In this document: positions 1 to 8,469 of the stretch, in pieces
Position numbering within the stretch: position 1 is the first letter of the stretch
How the letters are laid out: each line of letters starts with the position of its first letter
NCBI GenBank assembly: GCA_947488295.1
Contig: CANKYU010000001.1
Span: 124,001 to 188,000, forward strand
Direction of reading: 5' to 3'
Length of the DNA: 64,000 nucleotides
Source: an uncultured Anderseniella sp.
GTDB taxonomy: Bacteria > Pseudomonadota > Alphaproteobacteria > Rhizobiales > Aestuariivirgaceae
Translations under genes and position numbers: made by a program
The notes under the pieces: model-generated
Databases searched by the model: none
Told to the model about the DNA's origin: nothing
The model's input: the letters and a program-made list of their open reading frames with translations, nothing else

Positions 1-1
1 G

Positions 2-847
2 TCTATTGTCACCCTCGATCCGGACAAAAAGGACTTTCTTGGCAATCCACTCCAGATTCAGACACCTTACGTGGAGGCGTGGTTCGGCGAAGCCGCCGGC
101 CAGGCGATCATCAACTGGTCGGTGCCGCTGGCCATACTGGCCGCGATTCCGATCATGCTGCTGATCGGCTATGTCATGGAACGTGGCCTGATACGCCACT
201 TTTACAAGCGACCCCATGCCGACCAGATACTTGTCACGTTCGGTCTGGCGATCGTCATGCAGGAGATCGTGAAGGCGATTTTCGGCGCCAATCCCATCCA
301 GACGCCTGCGCCTGACGTTCTCGCAGGAGTATGGAATTTGGGTGCGTGGCTGGGCCTGAGCCTGCCTTATCCGTCATGGCGTATCGTGTACTTCGTGTTT
401 GCCGCCATTATCATTTCCGGTGTTTTCGCGTTCCTCCAGTTCACCACCTTCGGCATGGTTGTGCGCGCCGGCATGGCTGATCGGGAAACCGTCGGCCTTC
501 TGGGTATCAATATTGACCGTCGCTTTACGCTGATGTTCGGCGTCGCTGCCGCAGTGGCGGGACTTGCCGGCGTCATGTACACCCCGATCAATCCACCGAA
601 CTACCACTGGGGCATGGACTTCCTGGTTCTAAGCTTCGTGGTGGTGGTTGTCGGTGGCATGGGATCGCTGCCCGGCGCTGTACTGGCAGGTTTCCTGCTG
701 GGTATTCTGGAGAGTTTCGCGTCCACGACCTGGGCAACAACGACGGTTCCCGGCATCAATCAGATCATCATTTATCTTGTCGCAATCATCATCCTGCTTG
801 CCCGCCCGCGCGGTCTTATGGGACGCAAAGGCGTGATGGAGGAGTAA
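2..847 (+). CDS. livH: Branched-chain amino-acid ABC transporter permease, LivH type (5' partial)
   Basis: Inner-membrane permease subunit of an ABC importer for branched-chain amino acids or related amides. The open frame runs to the window edge without a stop, so the true start lies upstream; a GTG at 71 is inside the frame and is not needed as a start. The visible 281 residues are mostly hydrophobic helices and contain the LivH-type cytoplasmic stretch [23 protein letters not shown], shown here only in part as [14 protein letters not shown], and the motif [17 protein letters not shown]. The next gene, livM, starts 4 bases after the stop, and its ribosome site (GGAGGAG, about 837-843) lies inside the end of this gene. 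The periplasmic binding protein is not in the window. Substrate is inferred from family only. Confidence 0.9.
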   Translation, partial: SIVTLDPDKKDFLGNPLQIQTPYVEAWFGEAAGQAIINWSVPLAILAAIPIMLLIGYVMERGLIRHFYKRPHADQILVTFGLAIVMQEIVKAIFGANPIQTPAPDVLAGVWNLGAWLGLSLPYPSWRIVYFVFAAIIISGVFAFLQFTTFGMVVRAGMADRETVGLLGINIDRRFTLMFGVAAAVAGLAGVMYTPINPPNYHWGMDFLVLSFVVVVVGGMGSLPGAVLAGFLLGILESFASTTWATTTVPGINQIIIYLVAIIILLARPRGLMGRKGVMEE

Positions 848-851
848 GGCA

Positions 852-2051
852 ATGTTCGGACTTGATAAAAGAGACACGACACTGTTCTTGTTCGTGGTTG
901 CCATCACACTGCTGGCACCATTTCTGCTGAACCCGTTTCCCACCGAATCCGCATTGGCACAGTTCAATGCCGGCTATCCCGATCTGATGCAGCGCTTTGT
1001 GATCTTTGGCATCTTTGCCATCGGGTTCAACATACTGTTTGGCCTGACCGGCTATCTGTCATTTGGTCATGCGGCGTTTCTGGGTGTCGGTTCGTATGCG
1101 GCCGTGTGGATGTTCAAACTGTTGAGTTTCAACATCATTCCGGCGATTGCCCTGTCCATTATAGTCGCAGGCGTGTTCTCACTCGCCATCGGATATGTCT
1201 GTCTGCGCAGGTCAGGGATCTATTTTTCAATCCTCACGCTGGCGTTTGCTCAAATGAGCTTTGCAATGGCCTATTCGGTGCTGTCAAATCCCAGTTTCAA
1301 CCTGACAAACGGGGAAACGGGACTGCAGGTCTACGCCAGCGATCCGCAATATCTGAAAGGCGATGGACCAGACCTCACCCACCTGTTCGGCCTTGAGATG
1401 AATGCGACAAAGACGCTCGAACTTGGTGCCTGGGAATTCCAGTTCAATACGGGATTTTACGTGTGCGCGGTGTTCATGATTTTCGCATTCTATATCGCCA
1501 TGCGCATATTCCGTTCGCCGTTCGGCCTGATGTTGCGTGCCATCAAAACCAACCAGACCCGGTTGAATTATACCGGCATCAATTCCCGCCCCTACACGCT
1601 AGCTGCTTTCGTGATATCGGGCATGTATGCCGGGCTGGCAGGTGGCCTGCTTGCTGCAACGGATCCGCTGGCCGGCGCAGAGCGCATGCAGTGGACAGCT
1701 TCGGGCGAAGTCGTGCTGATGACCATCTTGGGGGGAGCCGGCACACTGCTCGGACCGATCCTCGGTGCCGCGTTCATCAAGTACTTCGAGAACATCTTTT
1801 CCAAGATCAACGATACCGTACTGCACAGCTGGTTTTCGTTCATGCCGGAGAGCATTGACAATTTCCTGGTCGCGATCATTCATCCGTTCGTGGGCAAGGG
1901 TTGGCACCTCACTCTCGGCCTGATGTTCATGCTGATCGTGATATTCCTGCCCGGCGGCCTGGTTGATGGCGGCCAGCGTATCTGGAACAGGATAACCGGC
2001 AGGAGCCGGACGCAGAACGAACCGGTCGCAGATCCGAAACCCGCTGAGTGA
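852..2051 (+). CDS. livM: Branched-chain amino-acid ABC transporter permease, LivM type
   Basis: Second permease subunit (399 residues) of the importer. It shows the LivM signature [19 protein letters not shown] near residue 60, a multi-helix hydrophobic pattern, and a C-terminal loop [17 protein letters not shown] that in this family contacts the ATPase subunits. The length is at the upper end for LivM because of a loop around residues 150-190 ([20 protein letters not shown]), probably periplasmic. The tail after the last helix is polar and Pro-rich. The start ATG follows a strong GGAGGAG and a 4-base gap after livH. It forms one operon with livH, livG and livF. Confidence is high for the role and low for the substrate. 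Confidence 0.93.
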   Translation: MFGLDKRDTTLFLFVVAITLLAPFLLNPFPTESALAQFNAGYPDLMQRFVIFGIFAIGFNILFGLTGYLSFGHAAFLGVGSYAAVWMFKLLSFNIIPAIALSIIVAGVFSLAIGYVCLRRSGIYFSILTLAFAQMSFAMAYSVLSNPSFNLTNGETGLQVYASDPQYLKGDGPDLTHLFGLEMNATKTLELGAWEFQFNTGFYVCAVFMIFAFYIAMRIFRSPFGLMLRAIKTNQTRLNYTGINSRPYTLAAFVISGMYAGLAGGLLAATDPLAGAERMQWTASGEVVLMTILGGAGTLLGPILGAAFIKYFENIFSKINDTVLHSWFSFMPESIDNFLVAIIHPFVGKGWHLTLGLMFMLIVIFLPGGLVDGGQRIWNRITGRSRTQNEPVADPKPAE

Positions 2052-2063
2052 GGCCTTAAGTCT

Positions 2064-2822
2064 ATGGGAATTCTTGAAATCAAGGACATCAACAAGCGGT
2101 TCGGAGGACTGCAGGCTCTCGGTGATGTCAATCTCAGCATCGAAGAAGGCACCGTTCACGCCATCATCGGTCCCAATGGCGCCGGCAAGTCGACACTGCT
2201 GAACGTCCTGGTCGGCAAACTGGAGCCCGACACCGGCTCGGTAACCTTCGAGGGAAAGTCGATCCTGGGCCTCAAGCCGCACCAGATCAATCAGCTCGGC
2301 ATCAGCCGCGTGTTCCAGACGCCGGAGATATTTTCGACTTTGTCGGTGTTTGAAAACGTCATGATTGCCTGCTTCGCCAAGCGTGACGGTGCATTTCAAC
2401 TGAACCCGCTGACCAGCATGGGCGGCGAAAAAGACATTCATGAAAAGGTTGAGCAGATGCTGCTCGACGTCAACATGGCCGATAAACGCAATGAAATCGC
2501 GGCTTCCATGTCACGCGGCGACAAGCGCCGGCTGGAAATGGCCATGTGCCTGGCCCAGGATCCAAAACTGCTGCTGCTTGACGAGCCGACGGCGGGCATG
2601 GCGCGGGCCGATACCAACAATACGATCGAGCTGCTCAAGGAAATTGAAGAAAAGCGCGGCATTACCATGGTGATCATCGAGCACGACATGCACGTCGTGT
2701 TCTCGCTTGCCAACAAGATCACGGTACTGGCGCAAGGCACACCGATCGTTGAGGACGTGCCGTCAAAGATCAAGGGCAATCCGAAAGTCCAGGAAGCCTA
2801 TCTTGGAGGGGCACACGAATGA
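2064..2822 (+). CDS. livG: Branched-chain amino-acid ABC transporter ATPase, LivG type
   Basis: Cytoplasmic ATPase subunit of 252 residues. Visible motifs in order are Walker A GPNGAGKST (about residues 34-42), a Q-loop within RVFQTPEIFSTLSVFENV, Walker B LLLLDEPTAGM and the switch histidine in IIEHDMHVVFSLA. The ABC signature is unusual: MSRGDKRRLEMAM stands where LSGGQ or LSYGQ is normal, so both central glycines are not kept. The start ATG is 12 bases after livM, and the stop overlaps the livF start by 4 bases (ATGA), consistent with translational coupling. It pairs with LivF to energise the LivH/LivM pore. Confidence 0.92.
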   Translation: MGILEIKDINKRFGGLQALGDVNLSIEEGTVHAIIGPNGAGKSTLLNVLVGKLEPDTGSVTFEGKSILGLKPHQINQLGISRVFQTPEIFSTLSVFENVMIACFAKRDGAFQLNPLTSMGGEKDIHEKVEQMLLDVNMADKRNEIAASMSRGDKRRLEMAMCLAQDPKLLLLDEPTAGMARADTNNTIELLKEIEEKRGITMVIIEHDMHVVFSLANKITVLAQGTPIVEDVPSKIKGNPKVQEAYLGGAHE

Positions 2823-3568
2823 CGCAGGTAACCGAGAAAAGTCCGAACGTGGCGTCGCACGCGCCGGTCTACTTCGCAGCCCATGAAATCCAGGCCTATT
2901 ACGGCGAGAGCTATATTGTCCAGGATGTCAGCCTGAACGTCCACGAGGGCGAGATCCTGGCACTGCTCGGCCGTAACGGCGCCGGCAAGACATCCACACT
3001 GCGGGCCATTGCACGGCTCGACGATCCGATGCTCACCCATGGTGAAGTCTGGCTGGACCACCAGCCGCTGCACCTGATGCGCTCCTACGAGGCGGCCCAA
3101 TGCGGTGTTGGCCTGGTGCCGGAGGACCGGCGCATTATCCAGGGTCTCACCGTTGAAGAGAATATCAAGCTTGCCCAGATCGAAAAGCCGATTGGCTGGT
3201 CTCTTGAGCGGATCTATGAATTGTTCCCGCGCCTCGGTGAACGCCGCAAGCAGGAAGGCACGACACTTTCCGGCGGTGAGCAGCAGATGCTGGCTATCGG
3301 CCGGGCGCTGGCCCGTGACATCAAGCTGCTGCTTCTGGATGAACCTTATGAGGGGCTGGCCCCGGTTATCGTGCAGGAAATTGAAAAAACCCTGCACCTG
3401 ATCCGCGAACAGGGCATCACCACCATAATCGTGGAACAGAACGCCATTGCCGCTCTCAATCTGGCTGACCGCGCGGTTATTCTTGATACCGGAACGGTCG
3501 TTTATGACGGCACCGCCCGGGAAGTGCTTGATAACAAGGAGTTGCGGCACGAATACCTGGCGATTTAG
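2819..3568 (+). CDS. livF: Branched-chain amino-acid ABC transporter ATPase, LivF type
   Basis: Second ATPase subunit, 249 residues. It has Walker A GRNGAGKTS, the LivF-typical GVGLVPEDRRIIQGLTVEENI, a canonical signature LSGGEQQMLAIGRAL, Walker B LLLLDEPYEGLAP and switch region TIIVEQNAIAALNLADRAVI. A polar extension of about 20 residues precedes the first strand (QAYYGESYIVQDV). It overlaps livG by 4 bases and is the last gene of the operon. No clear rho-independent terminator follows; the next 200 bases carry an inverted repeat and a small secreted-protein gene. Confidence 0.93.
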   Translation: MTQVTEKSPNVASHAPVYFAAHEIQAYYGESYIVQDVSLNVHEGEILALLGRNGAGKTSTLRAIARLDDPMLTHGEVWLDHQPLHLMRSYEAAQCGVGLVPEDRRIIQGLTVEENIKLAQIEKPIGWSLERIYELFPRLGERRKQEGTTLSGGEQQMLAIGRALARDIKLLLLDEPYEGLAPVIVQEIEKTLHLIREQGITTIIVEQNAIAALNLADRAVILDTGTVVYDGTAREVLDNKELRHEYLAI

Positions 3569-3665
3569 GCCGCAAAAGCCGGCTGTTCAGCGTGTGACAG
3601 GAAATAACGAGCCTGTGCATTGCCAGCAAGAACTTATTAAATCATTGATTCAAAACTGAAAAATC

Positions 3666-3689
3666 ACGATGTGATCAATTGCACATCGT
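3666..3689. repeat. 8-bp inverted repeat upstream of the small secreted-protein gene
   Basis: ACGATGTG at 3666-3673 and CACATCGT at 3682-3689 are perfect inverted copies separated by 8 bases. The dyad lies between livF and the small gene at 3768, about 80 bases upstream of that start. There is no T-run after it, so a protein-binding site or RNA hairpin is more likely than a terminator. Function is unknown. The rest of the 199-base gap shows no other clear feature. Confidence 0.35.
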
Positions 3690-3767
3690 TCCGGATGCCT
3701 TGTGGGCATGGTGTGTTCATCAAACGAACAGCAAGAACACCCTCACGAGTATCCGGAGGCAAGCGTG

Positions 3768-3977
3768 ATGACCAGTTTTTCGAAAGTACTGATTGCAGGC
3801 CTGATTGCCGCAACAAGTGTAACCGCGACCGTCGCGGCTGCGTCTATTGCCAACAGCAAGACTGCAGGGCTCGCAGGAAACAATGTAACGGTAATCTACA
3901 AGTCCAACGCACACTGGCCGGTCAAGGGCCGGATCTCGGTTGATCCGTGCAGCCTTCACGCCTGTGTTGAAGCGTAA
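3768..3977 (+). CDS. Small predicted secreted protein (69 aa), unknown function
   Basis: The ATG at 3768 was chosen over an upstream in-frame ATG at 3702 because it is preceded by CGGAGG at about 3754 and gives a clean signal peptide: MTSFSK, then the hydrophobic VLIAGLIAATSVTATVAAA. The mature part would be only about 45 residues, with NNVTVIYKSNAHWP and a C-terminal pair of cysteines spaced C-x4-C (PCSLHACVEA) that could form a disulfide. No family was recognised. It is convergent with idi and separated from livF by about 200 bases, so it probably has its own promoter. A real gene is likely from the Shine-Dalgarno plus signal-peptide combination, but this is not proven. Confidence 0.6.
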   Translation: MTSFSKVLIAGLIAATSVTATVAAASIANSKTAGLAGNNVTVIYKSNAHWPVKGRISVDPCSLHACVEA

Positions 3978-4035
3978 CAGCAATACATAGAACAATAGAC
4001 ATGGCGCAAGACGCCGGCACGATTACCCGGCCGGT

Positions 4036-4563
4036 CTACCGACCCAGCTTCAGCTCATTCCAGTGGCTGATATAGATGGCGAACCACGGACACAGGCTGT
4101 CCGGCTGCTCCGCCAGCAACCCTGAAAGTTCCGATACTTCCACCCATCTGGTTGCGCTGACTTCTTCTGCATTGAGAGAGATTGCCAGACCGGCTTCGTC
4201 CGCATGACCGGTAAACACATGCACACGCTCATTCTCGGTCAGCCCACCGCCTACGTCGGCCCGATATTCGAAAATGCTTGTTTTGTTCAGCGCCACGGCG
4301 ATGCCCAGTTCCTCGCCAATGCGGCGGTTCGCTGCGTCTTCTGCGGTTTCACCCCAATGCGGATGTGAACAGCAGGTGTTGGCCCATTTGCCAGGGCAAT
4401 GGTACTTGGACGCTGCGCGCTGCTGGATCAGCAGTTTGCTGCCTGAAAACACGAACACCGAAATGGCAAGATGCTGTTGTGCCGTGCGATGGGCTTCCAT
4501 CTTCTCGATGGGAAACAGCGAGCCGTCTTCGGCAATGGCAGGAATGATGATTTCAGTTGCCAC
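4036..4563 (-). CDS. idi: Isopentenyl-diphosphate delta-isomerase, type I (Nudix fold)
   Basis: Cytoplasmic enzyme of 175 residues interconverting isopentenyl and dimethylallyl diphosphate. The active-site cysteine motif WANTCCSHPHWGE and the acidic motif GLTENERVHVF (catalytic Glu in ENE) are both present, as is a Nudix-like helix AANRRIGEELGI. Length fits bacterial type I Idi. It is the last gene of a tightly packed minus-strand run; its ATG is only 5 bases after the stop of the MoaD/ThiS-like gene, so it is likely co-transcribed with a molybdenum hydroxylase. That neighbourhood is unexpected for an isoprenoid gene. In alphaproteobacteria type I idi often accompanies carotenoid or photosynthesis genes, none of which are in this window. 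Confidence 0.95.
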   Translation of the reverse strand: MATEIIIPAIAEDGSLFPIEKMEAHRTAQQHLAISVFVFSGSKLLIQQRAASKYHCPGKWANTCCSHPHWGETAEDAANRRIGEELGIAVALNKTSIFEYRADVGGGLTENERVHVFTGHADEAGLAISLNAEEVSATRWVEVSELSGLLAEQPDSLCPWFAIYISHWNELKLGR

Positions 4564-4568
4564 GGATC

Positions 4569-4814
4569 CTAACCCCCAACCAGCTTCGGCAGCACGAACA
4601 CCTCAGAGTCCGGTTTCAGCGGTACCATGATGGCATTGGCATACATGCGCCCGTCCACCGACACTGAGACACCACGCATTATGGCCTGTTTCATGGCCGG
4701 ATAGGTGTCCGAAAGCTGGTCCAGCACCTCGCGGATGCTGGCAGCTTCCAGTTCTATCTCGTCCGCCCCTTCAAGGGCTGGCTTGAGAGACCCCCAGACC
4801 TGAACCTTGACCAT
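4569..4814 (-). CDS. MoaD/ThiS-family ubiquitin-like sulfur carrier protein
   Basis: An 81-residue protein with a beta-grasp pattern (VKVQVWGSLKPAL; helix ASIREVLDQLSDTYP; DSEVFVLPKLVGG) ending exactly in Gly-Gly, the C-terminus that in this family is adenylated and thiocarboxylated. It lies 11 bases after the molybdopterin subunit gene and 5 bases before idi. By family it could be the small subunit of molybdopterin synthase, or a dedicated sulfur donor for the neighbouring molybdenum enzyme. No MoaE, MoeB or sulfurtransferase gene is nearby. The ending and length support the assignment; the precise role is inference. Confidence 0.8.
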   Translation of the reverse strand: MVKVQVWGSLKPALEGADEIELEAASIREVLDQLSDTYPAMKQAIMRGVSVSVDGRMYANAIMVPLKPDSEVFVLPKLVGG

Positions 4815-4825
4815 CGCTCCTGATC

Positions 4826-7078
4826 CTAGATTCGGCCCAGCGCCTTCAACACCCTTGGCGGCGACATGGGCAATTGCGTCATGCGGACACCGGCTGCGTC
4901 TGAAACCGAGTTCGAGATGGCGGCCAGTGGCGGAACGATCGAGGTCTCACCAACGCCGCGCACTCCATAGGGGTGGCCGGGATTAGGCACCTCAACAATC
5001 ACCGCATCGATCATCGGCAGGTCCGAGGCAACCGGGATACGGTAGTCCAGGAAGCCGGCATTCTGCAGCGTGCCGTCCTTGCCGTAGATGTATTCCTCGT
5101 TCAGCGCCCAGCCAATTCCCTGCACGGCGCCGCCCTGGAACTGTCCTTCCACATAAGACGGATGAACTGCCTTGCCGGCATCCTGGAACACGGTGTAGCG
5201 CAGGACCTTTACATAACCGGTTTCCGGATCGACTTCAGTATCGACCAGGTGAGTGGCAAAGCTGACACCGGCACCTTCCGCATTGATTTCGCAGTGACCG
5301 GAAATAGGACCACCGGTGGCCCCGGCCTGGGCCGCGATATCGGCCAGGGTCAGCGGTTCATGCTTACCGGCATTGGGGCTGGACGGGCGTGCGGCGCCAT
5401 CTTCCCAGGTTACGGCTTCAACCGGTATGCCCCAGATGCCGGCGGCGCGTTCGCACATCTTGCCGATTGCATCACGCGCTGCGTTGATCGCAGCAAGACC
5501 GGATGCGAAGGTGACACGGCTGCCGTCGGTTACATCATTGTATCCCAGCGAGGCAGTGTCGGCGATGATGCAGCGGACTTTGTCATGGGGAACGCCAAGT
5601 TCTTCCGCCGCCATGTTGCCGATGGAGGCGCGTGAGCCGCCAATGTCGGGCGTGCCGACAGACAAGCCGATGGTGCCGTCAGCGCTGACATTGAGGGACA
5701 CGGAGGTTTCGCCGCCGAAGTTGAACCAGAAGCCACAGGCCACTCCGCGGCCCTGGTTGCGGCCCAGCTTTGCCTTGTAGTGGGGATGGGCCCTGGCCGC
5801 TTCCAGCGTGGCGCGCAGGCCGATGACGTCAAAGTTCGGACCGTAAGATGCCTTGGATCCGTCTGAGGACGCGTTCTTCAGGCGCACATCGAGCGGGTCC
5901 AGGTCGAGTTCCTTGCACAGTTCGTCAACCACGCTTTCAACCGCATAGGCAGCCATCGGGGCACCGGGCGCCCGGTAGGCGGCCTGTTTCGGGCGATTGG
6001 CAATGACGTCATAGCCAACGGCGCGTACGGCCTTCAGGTCATAACAGGCAAACGCCGCCATGGCGCCATAGGGAACTGCAGAACCGGGGAAGGCACCGCC
6101 CTGGTAGCGCAGCGTTGCATCGCCTGCGGTAATGGTGCCGTCCTTGTTCATGCCGATCTTGATGTCGATGGACGTTGATGAGGTCGGTCCGCTGGCGCGC
6201 AGCACTTCAGAGCGCGACATGACAACTTTTACGGGACGATTTGATTTCAGCGACAGGGCCAGCGCCACAGGTTCAATGAACACGGTTGTCTTGCCGCCAA
6301 AACCGCCGCCGATTTCAGATGCGGTCACGCGCAGGGCCGATGCATCCATGCCGAGCAGGGCCGAACAGACCTGGCGCACCATGAAGTGGCCTTGCGTACA
6401 GCACCAGATGTCACCCTTGCCGTCCGAACCCATGCTTGCCAGGCAGGCATGGGGTTCAATATAGCCCTGGTGCGTGGCTTCGGTCTTGAAGGTGCGCTCG
6501 ATAACCAGATCGGCCTGCTTGAGGCCGGCTTCCACGTCGCCATGGCCGAACTCAAAGCGTTCCGCGACGTTGGACGGTTTTCTCGGTGTCTTGTCGAGGC
6601 CCTTGGTGAACAGCTTGTTGTTGATGACCGGTGCAGACGGTTTCATTGCCTCGTCCACGTCGGTCACATGCGGCAACACCTCATAATCGACCTTGATCAG
6701 TTTAAGCGCCTGCTTGGCTGCCGCGCGGCTTGTGGCGGCCACGGCGGCGACGGCATGGCCGTCATACAGGGCCTTTTCACGGGCCATGATGTTCTCGCGG
6801 ACATCGAGAACACCGTCCGGGCAGGGGCCGAAGTCGGCTGCCGTGACCACGGCGTGAACACCGTTTACCGCTTCTGCTTTTGAGGTGTCGATTTTCCTGA
6901 TGCGGGCATGCGCATGGGGGCTGCGCAGTATCAGGCCCCACAACATGCCCGGTGCCGTCATATCGGCGCCGAACTGGGCACGTCCGGTGATCTTGTCCAG
7001 ACCATCGGGGCGCGGTGTCCGGGTGCCGACCGTCTTGAAGTTGCGTTTCAGGGTGTCTTTTCCAGGTTGAAAATTCAT
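4826..7078 (-). CDS. Xanthine-dehydrogenase-family molybdopterin-binding subunit (large)
   Basis: Catalytic subunit (750 residues from the ATG at 7078) of a three-subunit molybdenum hydroxylase. Visible features are an N-terminal aldehyde-oxidase hammerhead segment (KITGRAQFGADM; GMLWGLILRSPHAHARI), the cofactor loop GGGFGGKTTV, the YRAPGAPMAAYAVES segment, and a catalytic glutamate in GVRGVGETSIVPP near the C-terminus. The open frame extends 37 codons further upstream, but that part lies in the 2Fe-2S gene; the 7078 start gives a 4-base ATGA overlap and the family-typical N-terminus. The active-site loop of form I CO dehydrogenase (AYRCSFR) was not found, so it is not a CO dehydrogenase. The substrate could be an aldehyde, a purine or an N-heterocycle. 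Confidence 0.9.
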   Translation of the reverse strand: MNFQPGKDTLKRNFKTVGTRTPRPDGLDKITGRAQFGADMTAPGMLWGLILRSPHAHARIRKIDTSKAEAVNGVHAVVTAADFGPCPDGVLDVRENIMAREKALYDGHAVAAVAATSRAAAKQALKLIKVDYEVLPHVTDVDEAMKPSAPVINNKLFTKGLDKTPRKPSNVAERFEFGHGDVEAGLKQADLVIERTFKTEATHQGYIEPHACLASMGSDGKGDIWCCTQGHFMVRQVCSALLGMDASALRVTASEIGGGFGGKTTVFIEPVALALSLKSNRPVKVVMSRSEVLRASGPTSSTSIDIKIGMNKDGTITAGDATLRYQGGAFPGSAVPYGAMAAFACYDLKAVRAVGYDVIANRPKQAAYRAPGAPMAAYAVESVVDELCKELDLDPLDVRLKNASSDGSKASYGPNFDVIGLRATLEAARAHPHYKAKLGRNQGRGVACGFWFNFGGETSVSLNVSADGTIGLSVGTPDIGGSRASIGNMAAEELGVPHDKVRCIIADTASLGYNDVTDGSRVTFASGLAAINAARDAIGKMCERAAGIWGIPVEAVTWEDGAARPSSPNAGKHEPLTLADIAAQAGATGGPISGHCEINAEGAGVSFATHLVDTEVDPETGYVKVLRYTVFQDAGKAVHPSYVEGQFQGGAVQGIGWALNEEYIYGKDGTLQNAGFLDYRIPVASDLPMIDAVIVEVPNPGHPYGVRGVGETSIVPPLAAISNSVSDAAGVRMTQLPMSPPRVLKALGRI

Positions 7079-7593
7079 GCCTTTACCCTCTTCTTCGCAG
7101 CAGGTTTCTTGGTTTTTGCCGGTTTTCTCATGTCCTTTGCGGTGTCGAGAACGGCACGAACAATCTTGTCGTAGCCGGTGCAGCGGCACAGGTTACCAGC
7201 CAGCCAGTAGCGGACCTCTTCTTCGGTGGGGTCGTCATTGCGCTCCAGCAGCGATTTTGCCGCAACCAGGAAACCGGGTGTACAGACGCCGCATTGAAGG
7301 GCGGCGTGATCCAGGAATTTCTGTTGCAGCGGATGCAGTTCGGTGCCGTCGGCCATGCCTTCGATGGTCTCGATTTCCCGGCCTTGCGCTTCTGCTCCCA
7401 GCATCAGGCAGGAACAGACCAGCCTGCCGTCAACAACGACCGAGCAGGCGCCGCAATCGCCGGTGCCGCAGCCTTCCTTGGAACCGGTCATGCCGAGCCG
7501 GTCGCGCAGGACATCGAGAAGGGTCTCGTCTGCCTCGCAGGAAAACTCGGTGTCATCACCGTTGATGGACGTTGAAACCTGGATTTGAAACAT
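7075..7593 (-). CDS. Xanthine-dehydrogenase-family [2Fe-2S] subunit (small)
   Basis: Electron-transfer subunit of 172 residues carrying two [2Fe-2S] clusters. The plant-ferredoxin-type cluster is bound by EGCGTGDCGACSVVVDG with a fourth cysteine just after, and the second cluster by CGVCTPGF and NLCRCTGY. It would pass electrons from the molybdenum site to FAD in the medium subunit. The C-terminal 15-20 residues are a Lys/Ala/Pro-rich tail (KPAKTKKPAAKKRVKA) absent from most homologues I know, possibly disordered. It starts 12 bases after the FAD subunit gene and overlaps the large subunit gene by 4 bases. Confidence 0.93.
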   Translation of the reverse strand: MFQIQVSTSINGDDTEFSCEADETLLDVLRDRLGMTGSKEGCGTGDCGACSVVVDGRLVCSCLMLGAEAQGREIETIEGMADGTELHPLQQKFLDHAALQCGVCTPGFLVAAKSLLERNDDPTEEEVRYWLAGNLCRCTGYDKIVRAVLDTAKDMRKPAKTKKPAAKKRVKA

Positions 7594-7605
7594 CAGTATT
7601 TTTCC

Positions 7606-8469
7606 TCAAGATTTTCCGAGTGCGCGGTCGCGCGCAATGATGGCGGCACGCCGGGCCAATACGCCGGCAACATGAATGCGGAACTCCTTGGTGCCGCGCT
7701 TGTCGTCAATCGGACGGGCTGCGGCAGAACACGCGGCCGCAAGCGCATCCAGTGCCTCATCATCAATTCTGGTGCCAATCAGTGCCTTGGCGGCCCTGGA
7801 GACCAGCAGGACGGTTGGCGCAATCGCCCCGAGCGAAACGCGCGCGGCGGTGCAAACCCCCTTCGCATCAAGCGTCACGCAGATGCCTGCACCTGCTACG
7901 GCAATGTCCATTTCGGTGCGCGGGATAAAGCGCAGATAGGCATCGCCGGTTCTGGCCGGTTTTGCCGGCAGCACAATGGCCTCGATGAGCTCGCCCTTTT
8001 TCAGGATTGTCTGGCCGGGGCCCTTGCAGATTTTCTCAACGGCTACCTTGCGCTTGCCTTTCGGTCCGCGGATCACTGCCTTGGCACCGGCTGCAACCAT
8101 GGCCGGCACGCTGTCGGCGGCGGGCGAGGCATTGCACAGATTGCCGGCAATGGTAGCGCGGCCCTGCACTTGCGTTGAACCGATCAATGCGGCTGATTCA
8201 ACCACGCCGGGCCAGGCCTTGGCGAGTGCTGCGTTTTCACTCATTTCCGCAGACGATACCGCCGCACCGATGGCAAAGCCCTTGCCGTCGCGTGCGATCT
8301 TGCACATGGGCGAAATCCGCTTGATGTCTATGATGGTATCGGGCTCGGAAAAGCCTGACCGCATGCGAACCAGCAGGTCTGTGCCGCCGGCAAGAATCTG
8401 CGTGCTGCCCTTCGAACCGGCCAGCAGTTTTACGGCGTCTTTTACAGTGGCCGGTGCGTGATACTGCAT
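7606..8469 (-). CDS. Xanthine-dehydrogenase-family FAD-binding subunit (medium)
   Basis: FAD subunit of 287 residues. It has the two FAD-binding motifs of the CoxM type, ILAGGTDLLVRMRSG near residue 30 and RATIAGNLCNASPAADS near residue 105, followed by the CO_deh_flav_C-type domain with RTEMDIAVAGAGICVTL. It is the first gene of a minus-strand run of five (FAD, 2Fe-2S, molybdopterin subunit, MoaD-like, idi) with gaps of 12 bases or less. Upstream lies a 347-base gap shared with the divergent beta-oxidation gene, where the promoter must be. Confidence 0.92.
   Translation of the reverse strand: MQYHAPATVKDAVKLLAGSKGSTQILAGGTDLLVRMRSGFSEPDTIIDIKRISPMCKIARDGKGFAIGAAVSSAEMSENAALAKAWPGVVESAALIGSTQVQGRATIAGNLCNASPAADSVPAMVAAGAKAVIRGPKGKRKVAVEKICKGPGQTILKKGELIEAIVLPAKPARTGDAYLRFIPRTEMDIAVAGAGICVTLDAKGVCTAARVSLGAIAPTVLLVSRAAKALIGTRIDDEALDALAAACSAAARPIDDKRGTKEFRIHVAGVLARRAAIIARDRALGKS

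Noticed and set aside
1599..2441. 280-residue antisense frame across livM/livG
   Set aside because: It lies opposite well-supported transporter genes with clear motifs; its product is of low complexity with no domain and no ribosome site, as expected of a shadow frame in GC-rich DNA.
4826..8469. Aerobic CO dehydrogenase (form I)
   Set aside because: Subunit order and folds fit the superfamily, but the AYRCSFR active-site loop diagnostic of form I CO dehydrogenase is absent, so only a general molybdenum hydroxylase call is made.
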